A program made the translations under genes and the position numbers. A model generated the notes under the pieces. The model did not search any database. It worked only from the letters and a program-made list of their open reading frames with translations, and was not told where the DNA came from. Shown piece by piece: positions 38,722 through 49,162 of a DNA stretch of 64,000 bases. Source of the DNA: Oxalobacteraceae bacterium OTU3CINTB1 (GTDB lineage: Bacteria; Pseudomonadota; Gammaproteobacteria; Burkholderiales; Burkholderiaceae_D); contig CP099652.1 in assembly GCA_024123955.1 (NCBI GenBank), forward strand, positions 496,001 through 560,000, read 5' to 3'. Each line of letters opens with the position of its first letter. Position 1 is the stretch's first letter.

Positions 38722-39177
38722 ATGGCAATCATGAATCTTCAGATCGGCGACATCGGCCACATTATCCAACTGGCCATCGCGCCGGTGTTCCTGCTGACGG
38801 GCGTGTGCACCAACTTGATGGTGCTGACCAACCGGCTGGCACGCATCATCGACCGTTCGCGGGTGCTGGAGGACCGGCTCGACATCGGTTACAGCGACGT
38901 CTATCTCAACGAACTCGATGTGCTCTACCGACGATCGCACCTGATCAACGCCTCGATCACCCTGTCGACCGCCTGCGGCCTGCTGATTTGCCTGGTCATC
39001 GCGATGCTGTTTTTGGGCGACATCACCAACACCCCGCTGGACAAATACATCGCCGGCATGTTCGTGGTGGCGATGCTGGCGCTGATCGGCAGCTTCTGCT
39101 ACCTGCTGCGCGAAATCTTCATCGCCTCGGCGGCGATGCGCTCGCACCGCCACGTGCGCCGCGCCCCGGTCAAATAA
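38722..39177 (+). CDS. DUF2721 family membrane protein
   Basis: A 151-residue membrane protein of unknown function with three hydrophobic segments, around residues 10-35, 75-98 and 112-135. The motif VLTNRLARIIDRSRVLEDRL after the first segment and RRSHLINASITLS before the second are typical of DUF2721. A second ATG at 38731 is possible. It may be co-transcribed with the next small gene 23 nt downstream. Confidence 0.8.
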   Translation: MAIMNLQIGDIGHIIQLAIAPVFLLTGVCTNLMVLTNRLARIIDRSRVLEDRLDIGYSDVYLNELDVLYRRSHLINASITLSTACGLLICLVIAMLFLGDITNTPLDKYIAGMFVVAMLALIGSFCYLLREIFIASAAMRSHRHVRRAPVK

Positions 39178-39200
39178 CCTGTAAAGAATAGAGTACCAAC

Positions 39201-39653
39201 ATGCACGACTACCAACGCCCTCCAACCCTGCACCGCTACGGCGTGCGCGAAGACCTGGAACTGGCGCTGACCCAGGGCCAGTTCATCCTCGTCCCGGCCT
39301 CGAACTGCCTGACCCTGAGCTTTTCGCAGGCGTGGGACCGCAAGCTGTTCGAGCTGTTCTCGGCCGACGCCTGCCTGATCATCCACAACACCGAGGAATT
39401 CGGCGAGCGCCTGCACCGCGCGGTGCAACGCACGCTCCCCAGCTGGGCGGGCATCGACGGCGCCGTCGAATATGGCACGCGCGCCGCGCTCGGCGCCGCC
39501 TTCACCAAGACGGCGGCCGAAGCGCAGGAGCAGGAGTGGCAGTTCGCCTGGCGCTCGATGCAGAGCAAATTGAGTTTGAATCCGGTGCTGGTGAAGATCG
39601 GCAGCCTGGAAAACTTCGCCGAGCTGCGCTCGCGCGATACTTACCTGGCCTGA
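39201..39653 (+). CDS. Uncharacterised soluble protein
   Basis: A 150-residue protein that I do not recognise. It has no signal or membrane segment. Notable parts are a mixed N-terminal region with QGQFILVPASNCLTLSFSQ and an acidic, helical C-terminal half (TKTAAEAQEQEWQFAWRSMQSK). Codon use matches the neighbours, so it is a genuine gene. Its 3' end carries a 14-bp tandem duplication that also forms the end of the convergent gene. Confidence 0.6.
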   Translation: MHDYQRPPTLHRYGVREDLELALTQGQFILVPASNCLTLSFSQAWDRKLFELFSADACLIIHNTEEFGERLHRAVQRTLPSWAGIDGAVEYGTRAALGAAFTKTAAEAQEQEWQFAWRSMQSKLSLNPVLVKIGSLENFAELRSRDTYLA

Positions 39654-39654
39654 G

Positions 39655-40323
39655 CTACCTGGCCTGATTGGGCTGCGCCGGCGCCGGTGCTTGCTGCGCC
39701 GGCGGCGTGACGGGGACCGCCGGCGTGGCCTGCACGCCGCCGCGTTTGGGCGCGTCGTCGCGGCGCTCGATGCGCGCCACCACGGCGCTCATCATATGTT
39801 CGATGTCGCTGCGGATCATGTTCGACCCCAGGATGCCCGGTACGTAAAAATTCGGCAGCAGCCTGCCGCTGTAGACAATCCTGGTGCCGCCGGTTTCGGG
39901 CACCGGCACCAATTCCCATTTCGATTCGTAGTGCTTCATGTCGCCGGAGATCAGCGAGATCTCGATCGACGACATCGGCTGCTCGGTCGCCCGCACGATC
40001 AGATGGATGGCCTTGGACATGAACAAAAAGCGCGCCACGCCGAATTGTTCGATGATCACTTCGTTACCGTTGCGTGACAGGACCTTGCACGATTCCAGGT
40101 CCGGCACGAACTCCGACATGCGCTCGTAGCCCGTCAGCACGCGCCATACCTTCGGCAGTGGCGCCGCCACCGTCGCTGTGGCGTCCACTTCATACATGTG
40201 CCGCGCTTCGGCGTCCACGCGATTGACCGAGACCTCCAGCTTGGGTAGTTCAAGCTTAGGTGCTTGTGCCATCGCCACCGGGGCAGCCACACCTAACAAC
40301 AAATACACAAGGAATCGCTTCAT
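39655..40323 (-). CDS. Exported SRPBCC-fold (START-like) protein
   Basis: A 222-residue protein with a Sec signal (MKRFLVYLLLGVAAPVAMAQ). The START/polyketide-cyclase-like domain occupies about residues 45-190. The motif VDATATVAAPLPKVWRVLTGYERMSEFVPDL is typical of coenzyme Q-binding/SRPBCC proteins. The tail is rich in Ala/Pro/Gln. It likely binds a lipid or hydrophobic ligand in the periplasm. The stop lies 2 nt from that of the convergent gene. Confidence 0.78.
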   Translation of the reverse strand: MKRFLVYLLLGVAAPVAMAQAPKLELPKLEVSVNRVDAEARHMYEVDATATVAAPLPKVWRVLTGYERMSEFVPDLESCKVLSRNGNEVIIEQFGVARFLFMSKAIHLIVRATEQPMSSIEISLISGDMKHYESKWELVPVPETGGTRIVYSGRLLPNFYVPGILGSNMIRSDIEHMMSAVVARIERRDDAPKRGGVQATPAVPVTPPAQQAPAPAQPNQAR

Positions 40324-40451
40324 CGTTCCAGCGTAAGGGAAAGGGTGGCAGAATACAAGCGAAGCGCCGTCACGTTACAAAATACACGCGGCGCGGGGCC
40401 TTTAGAAGCCCGGGTCTAGAGAATTCGGTTTTAATTCGGCCTCCGGCCTGA

Positions 40452-42524
<2,073 letters not shown>

Positions 42525-42548
42525 TCTGTTTGTGTCGCTGGCGGAGCT

Positions 42549-42582
42549 TGGCGGATTACGCTGTGCTAATCCGCCCTACGTG
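42549..42582 (-). repeat. GTAGGGCGGATTAG-type palindromic repeat, unit 3
   Basis: TGGCGGATTAC, spacer, CTAATCCGCCCTACGTG, the same 34-nt form as unit 1 but on the opposite strand. It lies just after the oxidoreductase stop. Confidence 0.85.
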
Positions 42583-42640
42583 GATCACAGGCGGATCGCC
42601 TGCCTCGGCTTCCATCACTGACGTCGAGTAACCACGGAGA

Positions 42641-42678
42641 CACGTAGGGCGGATTAGCCGGAACGGCGTAATCCGCCA
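42641..42678 (+). repeat. GTAGGGCGGATTAG-type palindromic repeat, unit 4
   Basis: CACGTAGGGCGGATTAG, spacer, GTAATCCGCCA, in the same orientation as unit 1. Units 3 and 4 form a tail-to-tail pair 58 bp apart, ending 16 bp before the antiporter stop codon. Confidence 0.85.
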
Positions 42679-42694
42679 CCGAGCCGCCGATGGC

Positions 42695-44419
42695 TTAATG
42701 CCCGCCGCTTTTACGCTCGAAATTGGTGACGACGAAATCGGTCATGCCGTTGGCCAGTTCCTCCTCGCCGATGAAGATTTTGCCGGCCAATTCGCTGCGC
42801 AGCAGCTCCGCTTCCTCTTCGTTGTGCGTGCGCACCACGGTCTTGATATTCGGGTTGAGCAAACGCGCCGTTTCCACCATCGCCCGCACGTGGAAGGTGT
42901 CCGGCGTGGCGATCACCAGCATGCCGGCGCGCGCGATGTGCGCCTGGATCAGCACCGCAGGCTCGCCCGCGTTGCCGGCCACCGCGTGGATGCCATCCTT
43001 GCGCAGCTGGTCGACGATCTCGCGGTTCTGCTCCGCCACCACGAACGGGATGCTGTGCTTGAGCAGCACCTCGGCGATGCGCCGGCCCACGCGGCCATAC
43101 CCGACCAGCACGACCTGTCCGTCCAGATGCTCGTGCGGCACCGACATCGGCAGCTCCGCCAGCGGATCGGCAGTGCGCTCGAACTTCGACATGATCGAAC
43201 CATCCTTGCCCATCCACCGCTCCAGCGGTTTGGAGAGGCGGAACACCACCGGGTTCAACGCGATCGAGATGATGGCGCCGGCCAGGATCAGGCTCTGGCC
43301 CTCGATCGGCATCAGCTTGAGCGATAATCCCAGCGCCGCCAGGATGAAGGAGAATTCGCCGATCTGCGCCAGGCTGGCTGACACCATCAGCGCCGTCTTG
43401 GCCGGATAGCGCAGCAGCACTACCAGCACGAAGGCGGCCAGCGATTTTCCGAACACGATGATGGCCACCACCGCCAGCAGTTTGAGCGGCTGCCCGGTCA
43501 CGATGGTCGGCTCGAACAGCATGCCCACCGATACGAAGAACAGCACCGCGAACGCGTCGCGCAGCGGCAGCGACTCCTGCGCCGCGCGGTGCGCCAGTTC
43601 GGACTCGCGCAGCACCATGCCGGCGAAGAAGGCCCCCAGCGCGAACGAGACGCCGAAGTAGTGCGTCGAGCCGTAGGCGATGCCGACGGCGGCAGCGATC
43701 ACGCACAAGGTGAACAGCTCGCGCGAACCGGTGCGCGCCACCTGCCACAGGATCCACGGGAACAGCTTGCGGCCGACCACCAGCATCAGCGCGATGAATG
43801 CGCCGACCTTGCCGAGCGTGAGCGCCAGTGTGCCCCACAGATCGACTTCGCCGGCGGGGATGGCGACGCCGTGTTCATCGAGCGAGACGCCGCCGAGCGA
43901 GCCGGCCAGCGCCGGCAGCAGCACCAGCACCATGACGGTGACCAGGTCTTCCACGACGAGCCAGCCGACCGCGATGCGGCCGTTGAAGGTATCGAGGATG
44001 CCGCGTTCCTCCAAGGCGCGCAGCAGCACCACGGTGCTGGCCACCGACAGCGCCAGGCCGAATACCAGGCCGCCGCCGATGCTCCAGCCCCAGAAGTGGG
44101 CCAGCGCCATGCCGAGCGCCGTGGCGACGGCGATTTGCAGCACCGCGCCGGGCAGCGCGACCTTGCGCACCGCCCACAGGTCGTCGAGCGAGAAGTGCAG
44201 GCCGACGCCGAACATCATCAGCATCACGCCGATTTCGGCCAGCTGCGACGCCAGCGCGGCGTCGGCGACGAAGCCCGGCGTCGCAGGTCCCAACATGATA
44301 CCCGCAGCCAGATAACCCACCAGCGCCGGTAGCTTGAGGCGCGTTGCAAGGTAGCCGAACACCAGGCCGAAGCCCAGCGCCGCTGCGATTGTGGTGATCA
44401 GACTGATATTGTGGGGCAT
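42695..44419 (-). CDS. Kef-type K+/H+ antiporter with TrkA-N domain (YbaL-like)
   Basis: Monovalent cation:proton antiporter-2 family protein, 574 residues from the ATG at 44419. About 12-13 membrane segments (residues 1-385) include the exchanger motifs ALSVASTVVLLRALEE and FFVSVGMLFEP. A cytoplasmic NAD-binding RCK/TrkA-N domain follows (VVLVGYGRVGRRIAEVL). The overall form is closest to YbaL/RosB. The C-terminal RCK domain should gate transport by nucleotide or glutathione-type signals. Single gene. Confidence 0.9.
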   Translation of the reverse strand: MPHNISLITTIAAALGFGLVFGYLATRLKLPALVGYLAAGIMLGPATPGFVADAALASQLAEIGVMLMMFGVGLHFSLDDLWAVRKVALPGAVLQIAVATALGMALAHFWGWSIGGGLVFGLALSVASTVVLLRALEERGILDTFNGRIAVGWLVVEDLVTVMVLVLLPALAGSLGGVSLDEHGVAIPAGEVDLWGTLALTLGKVGAFIALMLVVGRKLFPWILWQVARTGSRELFTLCVIAAAVGIAYGSTHYFGVSFALGAFFAGMVLRESELAHRAAQESLPLRDAFAVLFFVSVGMLFEPTIVTGQPLKLLAVVAIIVFGKSLAAFVLVVLLRYPAKTALMVSASLAQIGEFSFILAALGLSLKLMPIEGQSLILAGAIISIALNPVVFRLSKPLERWMGKDGSIMSKFERTADPLAELPMSVPHEHLDGQVVLVGYGRVGRRIAEVLLKHSIPFVVAEQNREIVDQLRKDGIHAVAGNAGEPAVLIQAHIARAGMLVIATPDTFHVRAMVETARLLNPNIKTVVRTHNEEEAELLRSELAGKIFIGEEELANGMTDFVVTNFERKSGGH

Positions 44420-44509
44420 GCGCGGGGGGCTCCTCTGGGGTTGGGGACAGCCCAAAGGGTAGCACACGCCGGCAAGCCGACAACACCCCTGCACGCGATG
44501 GCGGCGCGC

Positions 44510-44962
44510 CTATTTGCTCAGCGCGGCCGGCACCAGGCGCATGCCGACGCCGATGCGGTTGAATGCGCTCATCAGCGCAATCGACATGGTCAGATCGGCG
44601 AGTTCCTTTTCACCCAGCACGGCGGCTGCCTTCTGGAAGTCGGCGTCCGGGGCGTTGGTCTCGGCCACGCGGGTAAGCGTCTCGGCCCAGGCCAGCGCGG
44701 CGCGTTCCTGCTCGGAGAACAGGGCCTCGGCTTCCCGCCATACCGGCACCAGCACGACCTTGTCGATGCCGACGCCGTGTGCCAGCAGGTCGCGCGTGTG
44801 CATATCGATGCAATAGGCGCAGCCGTTGATCTGCGAGACGCGCAGATCGACCAGCTCCAGCAACTCGCGCGGCAGGCTCGATTCCTGCAAGGCGGTTTTT
44901 ACGGCGCCGAAGCCCTTGTAGGCTTGCGGGGAAAGCTTGAAGATGTCGAGTCGGGCGGTCAT
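44510..44962 (-). CDS. Carboxymuconolactone decarboxylase / AhpD-like alkylhydroperoxidase
   Basis: A 150-residue AhpD-fold protein. The redox motif Cys-x-x-Cys is in GCAYCIDMHTRD, with His three residues after the second Cys. This supports a peroxidase or thiol oxidoreductase and not a true decarboxylase. It lies 73 bp downstream of a MocR regulator on the same strand, a frequent partnership that suggests direct control. Confidence 0.88.
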   Translation of the reverse strand: MTARLDIFKLSPQAYKGFGAVKTALQESSLPRELLELVDLRVSQINGCAYCIDMHTRDLLAHGVGIDKVVLVPVWREAEALFSEQERAALAWAETLTRVAETNAPDADFQKAAAVLGEKELADLTMSIALMSAFNRIGVGMRLVPAALSK

Positions 44963-45035
44963 GGCGTTTCCTTGGTTGATTGCGGATAGCCGTATTGTGC
45001 GATTTCATGGCTTAGCCGGGAAGTGCCAAGATCGG

Positions 45036-46454
45036 TCAACTTAACTGGGCCATGATGCCCAATGCCAGCTCGCGCGCCCGTCGTGGGGTCTCGATATTGG
45101 TAAAGCTCAGCAGCAGTGCCGACGACGCCTGCGGCAGCGCGCTGCATTCGGACAGTGGCAGCGCGAACATGCCTTCCTGCCGCAGGCGCGCCGCCAGCGC
45201 GCGGTCGGCGTGCCTGCCCGGCAGGCGCAGCACCAGGTGCATGCCGCCGGGTTGCGGATCGATGCGCAGGTGCTTGCCCAGCACTTTGGTCAGCTCGGCG
45301 GCCACCATCTCGCGACGTTCGCCGTACAGCCGCCGCATGCGCTGGATGTGGCGGGCGAAGTGGCCTTCGTTCATGAAGCTGGCGACGATGTCCTGGGTCA
45401 GCGCCGGACCACCGGCGGCAAAGGTCTCGCACACCGCCTCGAAGCGCCTCACCTGCGCCGGCGGCACCACCAGATACGCCAGCCGGACCGCCGGGAACAG
45501 CACCTTGCTGAAGGTGCCGGCGTACAGCACGCGCCCCACGCGGTCCAGGCTTTTCAGTGCCGGCAGCGGGCGGCTCACATAACGGTATTCGCCATCGTAG
45601 TCGTCCTCGATGATCCAGGCGTCGCTGTGCGCGGCCCAGTCCAGCAGCGCCAGGCGGCGCGGCAGCGACAGCGACACGCACAGCGGGCTTTGATGGGCGG
45701 GTGTGACCACGGTCGCCCGCGCATCGGGCGCGCTGGCGACACCATGCGCCACCTGCAGTCCTTCGTCGTCGACCCGTACCGGCACCGGGCGCATGCCCGC
45801 TTGCGTCAGCAGTTCGCCGGTGGGCGGGTAGCCGGGATCTTCGATCCATACGCGATCGCCGGGATGCAGCAGCGCGCGCGCGGCCAGCTCCAGCGAGTTG
45901 CGGTAGCCCGAGGTGACGAACACCTGCGCCGGGGCGCAGTCGATGCCGCGCGAGAGTTGCAGGTAGGTGGCGATGGCGGTGCGCAGCGCTTGCGTGCCGC
46001 AATACGGCGGGTAAACCATGTCGGCGGCCTGCGTGGCGCGGATCGCGCGCGCCGCCAGCGCGGCCCACACCTTGCGCGGAAACGCGTCCAGCGCGGGCAG
46101 GCCCATTTGAAACGGCCTGCCAAGCGGCGCCGGCGAGCCGGCCAGGTCGGTGGAACGATCTTGCGCCCGGGCCGATGGCGCCACCGGCGCGTGCCGCGTC
46201 AACGCCGGCGAGACGACGGTGCCGGCCTGGCCGCGGGTCTCCAGGTAGCCCTCGGCGCCAAGCAGCGAGTAGGCCGCTTCCACCGTGCCGCGCGCAAGGC
46301 CCAGGTCCAGCGCCAGCGCGCGAGCCGACGGCACGCGCGCCCCCGGCTGCAGCATGCCGTCAGCGATGGCGGAGCGGTAGCGGGTGTAGATCTGGCGGTA
46401 CAGCGGTTCGGCCGCACCTTGGTCGAGCATGAGGAAGTCCGGGGCGGCTGTCAT
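45036..46454 (-). CDS. MocR/PdxR-type regulator (GntR HTH fused to aminotransferase domain)
   Basis: A 472-residue regulator. The N-terminal GntR winged HTH (about 10-75) contains QIYTRYRSAIADG and RVPSARALALDLGLARGTVEAAYSLL. The fold-type I aminotransferase domain (about 105-470) has the PLP lysine in YAGTFSKVLFPAVRLAY and DDYDGEYRY before it. Such proteins use PLP or amino-acid adducts as effectors. The AhpD-like gene downstream is the likely target. Confidence 0.9.
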   Translation of the reverse strand: MTAAPDFLMLDQGAAEPLYRQIYTRYRSAIADGMLQPGARVPSARALALDLGLARGTVEAAYSLLGAEGYLETRGQAGTVVSPALTRHAPVAPSARAQDRSTDLAGSPAPLGRPFQMGLPALDAFPRKVWAALAARAIRATQAADMVYPPYCGTQALRTAIATYLQLSRGIDCAPAQVFVTSGYRNSLELAARALLHPGDRVWIEDPGYPPTGELLTQAGMRPVPVRVDDEGLQVAHGVASAPDARATVVTPAHQSPLCVSLSLPRRLALLDWAAHSDAWIIEDDYDGEYRYVSRPLPALKSLDRVGRVLYAGTFSKVLFPAVRLAYLVVPPAQVRRFEAVCETFAAGGPALTQDIVASFMNEGHFARHIQRMRRLYGERREMVAAELTKVLGKHLRIDPQPGGMHLVLRLPGRHADRALAARLRQEGMFALPLSECSALPQASSALLLSFTNIETPRRARELALGIMAQLS

Positions 46455-46477
46455 CGCGCGCTACCGCCTGCGCGCCG

Positions 46478-47599
46478 TTAGACTTTGCGCACCACCACGC
46501 AGCCGATCGAGTAGCCGGCGCCGAACGAGCAGATCACGCCCAGCTGGCCCGGGGCCATGTCGTCGGAGTGCTTGTGGAAGGCGATGATCGAGCCGGCCGA
46601 CGAGGTGTTGGCGTATTCGTCGAGGATCACCGGCGCCTCGCCCGGCTCGGCGTCGCGGCCCAGCACCAGGCGGCTGATCAGCAGGTTCATGTTCAGGTTG
46701 GCCTGGTGCAGCCAGTAGCGGCTCACCTGCGGCACTTCCAGGCCGGCGCCGGCGATCGTGGTCTTGATCATCTCGGCGGCCATCGGGCACACATCTTTAA
46801 AGACTTTCCTGCCCTGCTGGCGGAACAGCTTGTCCGGCTGGCCGATGCCGGCCTCGTCGAAGCGGTTGAGGAAGCCGAAGTTGTTGCGGATGTTGTTCGA
46901 GAAGCTCGTCTTGAGCTTGGTGTCGAGGATTTCCCAGCGCTGCGAACCCTTGGCCGTGTCGGCCGCCTCGATGACCATCGCCGTGCAGGCGTCGCCGAAG
47001 ATGAAGTGGCTGTCGCGGTCGCGCCAGTTCAGGTGGCCGCTGGTGATTTCCGGATTGAGCACCAGCACCGCGCGCGCCTGGCCGCTTTGCACCGCCGCCA
47101 CCGCCTGCTGGATGCCGAAGGTGGCCGACGAGCAGGCCACGTTCATGTCGAAGCCGTAGCCGTCGATGCCGAGCGCGCCCTGCACCTCGACCGCCATCGC
47201 CGGGTAGCCGCGCTGCATGTTCGAGCAGGCGACCAGCACCATGTCGATGTCGGCCGGCACGCGGCCGGCGCGGTCCAGCGCCTGGTGGGCGGCGGCCACG
47301 CAGATTTCTGCTTGCAGCGACAGTTCCTCGTCGGCGCGCTCGGGAATGCGCGAGACCATGCGCTTCGGGTCCAGGATGCCGGATTTTTCCATCACATAGC
47401 GCGACTTGATGCCGGACGCTTTTTCGATGAAGGCCACGCTCGACAGCTCCAGCGGCGTGACGGTGCCTTCCGCGATGGCGCCGGCGTTGTCGGCGTTGAA
47501 TTGCCCGGCGTAGGCGTTGAAGCACTCGACCAGCTCTTCATTGGAGATCGATTGCGCTGGCGTAAAAAGGCCGGTACCGCTGATGACGGCTTGTTTCAT
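46478..47599 (-). CDS. FabH-like beta-ketoacyl-ACP synthase III
   Basis: Thiolase-fold condensing enzyme of 373 residues, longer than housekeeping FabH (about 317). The catalytic Cys is in [11 protein letters not shown], the His in [12 protein letters not shown] and the Asn in YANTSSAGS. The N-terminus [24 protein letters not shown] and the acidic insert resemble the Pseudomonas PA3286-type enzyme that shunts octanoyl-CoA into fatty-acid synthesis. That comparison is from memory. No other fatty-acid gene is adjacent. The ATG at 47599 was preferred over the longer frame. Confidence 0.85.
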   Translation of the reverse strand: MKQAVISGTGLFTPAQSISNEELVECFNAYAGQFNADNAGAIAEGTVTPLELSSVAFIEKASGIKSRYVMEKSGILDPKRMVSRIPERADEELSLQAEICVAAAHQALDRAGRVPADIDMVLVACSNMQRGYPAMAVEVQGALGIDGYGFDMNVACSSATFGIQQAVAAVQSGQARAVLVLNPEITSGHLNWRDRDSHFIFGDACTAMVIEAADTAKGSQRWEILDTKLKTSFSNNIRNNFGFLNRFDEAGIGQPDKLFRQQGRKVFKDVCPMAAEMIKTTIAGAGLEVPQVSRYWLHQANLNMNLLISRLVLGRDAEPGEAPVILDEYANTSSAGSIIAFHKHSDDMAPGQLGVICSFGAGYSIGCVVVRKV

Positions 47600-47786
47600 G
47601 ATTAAACTTTCGAATTTGGCAATGGCTTGCGCCAATAATGAGCCAAATTCTACACAATGACCGCATGATCCGCGTAATAAAGGGACGAAATAAAAATGGC
47701 GCCCCGATGACGCCGCCGGTTACCGCCCGGTTCGTGTAGCAATGGCGGACCTGACCCCGGATGTGATCCGGATGTGATCCTGAATG

Positions 47787-48176
47787 TTAATTGCCCCAGA
47801 ATAGATCTTCCTGCGCCTGGTCGCTGGAGAACAGCCGCACTGCGACGATTTTGCCCGCCTCGATGCGGACCAGGTCCACGCCGCGTTGCCGGAGCTTGAT
47901 GCCGTTGGCCTCGCCGGCAAATTCGATCGTGATGGCGACCAGCTCGCCGTTTGCCATGTAGTCGTCGGCGCGGGTGATCGCGAAAGTGCCGTTGGATACT
48001 TCCATCATCTTGCCCAGCATCGGGCCGACGGCGGCCATGCCCTGGTGCGTGCCGGAGAACTGGTTGTTGCCTGGCTGGTGCCAAATCACGTCGGGCGAGA
48101 TGATGGCGCCCAGGGTGGCCTGGTCGCCAGCTTGTATCGCCTTGATGTAGGTTTTTGCGATGTCAATGTTGGTCAT
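47787..48176 (-). CDS. SnoaL-like / nuclear transport factor 2 family protein
   Basis: A 129-residue cone-fold protein. The opening IDIAKTYIKAIQAGDQATLGAIISPDVIWHQPGNN is typical of SnoaL-like small-molecule isomerases and cyclases. No catalytic function can be assigned. The start at 48176 has GGA upstream; a longer in-frame start adds 14 residues. It is divergent from an AraC regulator across a 74-bp gap, so probably controlled by it. Confidence 0.8.
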   Translation of the reverse strand: MTNIDIAKTYIKAIQAGDQATLGAIISPDVIWHQPGNNQFSGTHQGMAAVGPMLGKMMEVSNGTFAITRADDYMANGELVAITIEFAGEANGIKLRQRGVDLVRIEAGKIVAVRLFSSDQAQEDLFWGN

Positions 48177-48250
48177 GGTGGTTCCGTTAGGTTGGTCGAT
48201 AGGGTTATTATTGGACATCTCCAGCTAAATGAAACGGTCTAAACGGGACA

Positions 48251-49156
48251 ATGACTGATACATTCAAGACATTCGGCGACGAGATCCGGCCGCTGCGTTA
48301 TCAGCCGAAGGCGCCTTATCTGCTCGACCTGGAGATCTTCGCCATGGCCGACCTGCGGCGCCGGGGCAGCAAGGAAAACGTGCGGGCGACGCACCGGTAC
48401 GAGTTCCACACCCTGGTCTGTGTAACGCGCGGCGTTTGTACGCAAGTGGTTGATTTCAAGGCGATCGCCTGTGCGCCGGGTTCCGTGCTGGTGTTGCGGC
48501 CGGGGCAGGCGCACAGCTTCGGACCGGACGAGGATTGGGAGGGTTGGAACGTGCTGTTTCGTCCGGAATTCGTTTTGCCGATGTCGAGCACGCCGCGCGA
48601 CCTCAAGCTGGCCGTCGATCTGATGCGGTTGGGGGAGCGCTTGCAGCTTGGCGTCGAGGCGCTACGCCAGGTCACGGACGCGATCCAGCAGATGCGCGAG
48701 GACTCGCGGCTGGACGCGCCGCCGGAGGACGTGCATGCGTTGCTACGCCATCAGCTGCATGCGCTGCTGACGCGGTTGAGCATGCTGCAAGGCCTGCGGC
48801 CGGCGCCGGAGTCGCCGGTGTCGCCCGCGTCGCAACGCTTCAGGCGGTTCCAGCAGTTGGTGGACGAGCGCTTCGCGCAGTGGCACCAGGTGGCCGACTA
48901 TGCCGATCAACTCGGCTACACGGAAAAGAGTCTGGCGCGGGCGGTGACGGCGGTGCGGGGCACGACCGCCAAAGCCTTCATCGCGGCGCGCATCAACCTG
49001 GAGGCGAAGCGGCTGTTGGTGCATACCGATCTGGCGGTCGCCGGCATCGCGGAGAAGCTGGGCTTCGACGAGGCCACCAATTTCAGTAAGTTCTTCAAGC
49101 GGGAAGTGGGCTGCGCGCCGGCGGAGTTCCGCCGGCGGCAGAGGGATACGATCTGA
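48251..49156 (+). CDS. AraC-family transcriptional regulator
   Basis: A 301-residue regulator. The N-terminal cupin-like sensor domain (about 30-130) includes VLVLRPGQAHSFGPDEDWEGWNVLF. The C-terminal double HTH (about 205-300) includes YADQLGYTEKSLARAVTAV and IAEKLGFDEATNFSKFFKREVGCAPAEFRR. It is divergent from the SnoaL-like gene. Confidence 0.9.
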   Translation: MTDTFKTFGDEIRPLRYQPKAPYLLDLEIFAMADLRRRGSKENVRATHRYEFHTLVCVTRGVCTQVVDFKAIACAPGSVLVLRPGQAHSFGPDEDWEGWNVLFRPEFVLPMSSTPRDLKLAVDLMRLGERLQLGVEALRQVTDAIQQMREDSRLDAPPEDVHALLRHQLHALLTRLSMLQGLRPAPESPVSPASQRFRRFQQLVDERFAQWHQVADYADQLGYTEKSLARAVTAVRGTTAKAFIAARINLEAKRLLVHTDLAVAGIAEKLGFDEATNFSKFFKREVGCAPAEFRRRQRDTI

Positions 49157-49162
49157 CCCCGG

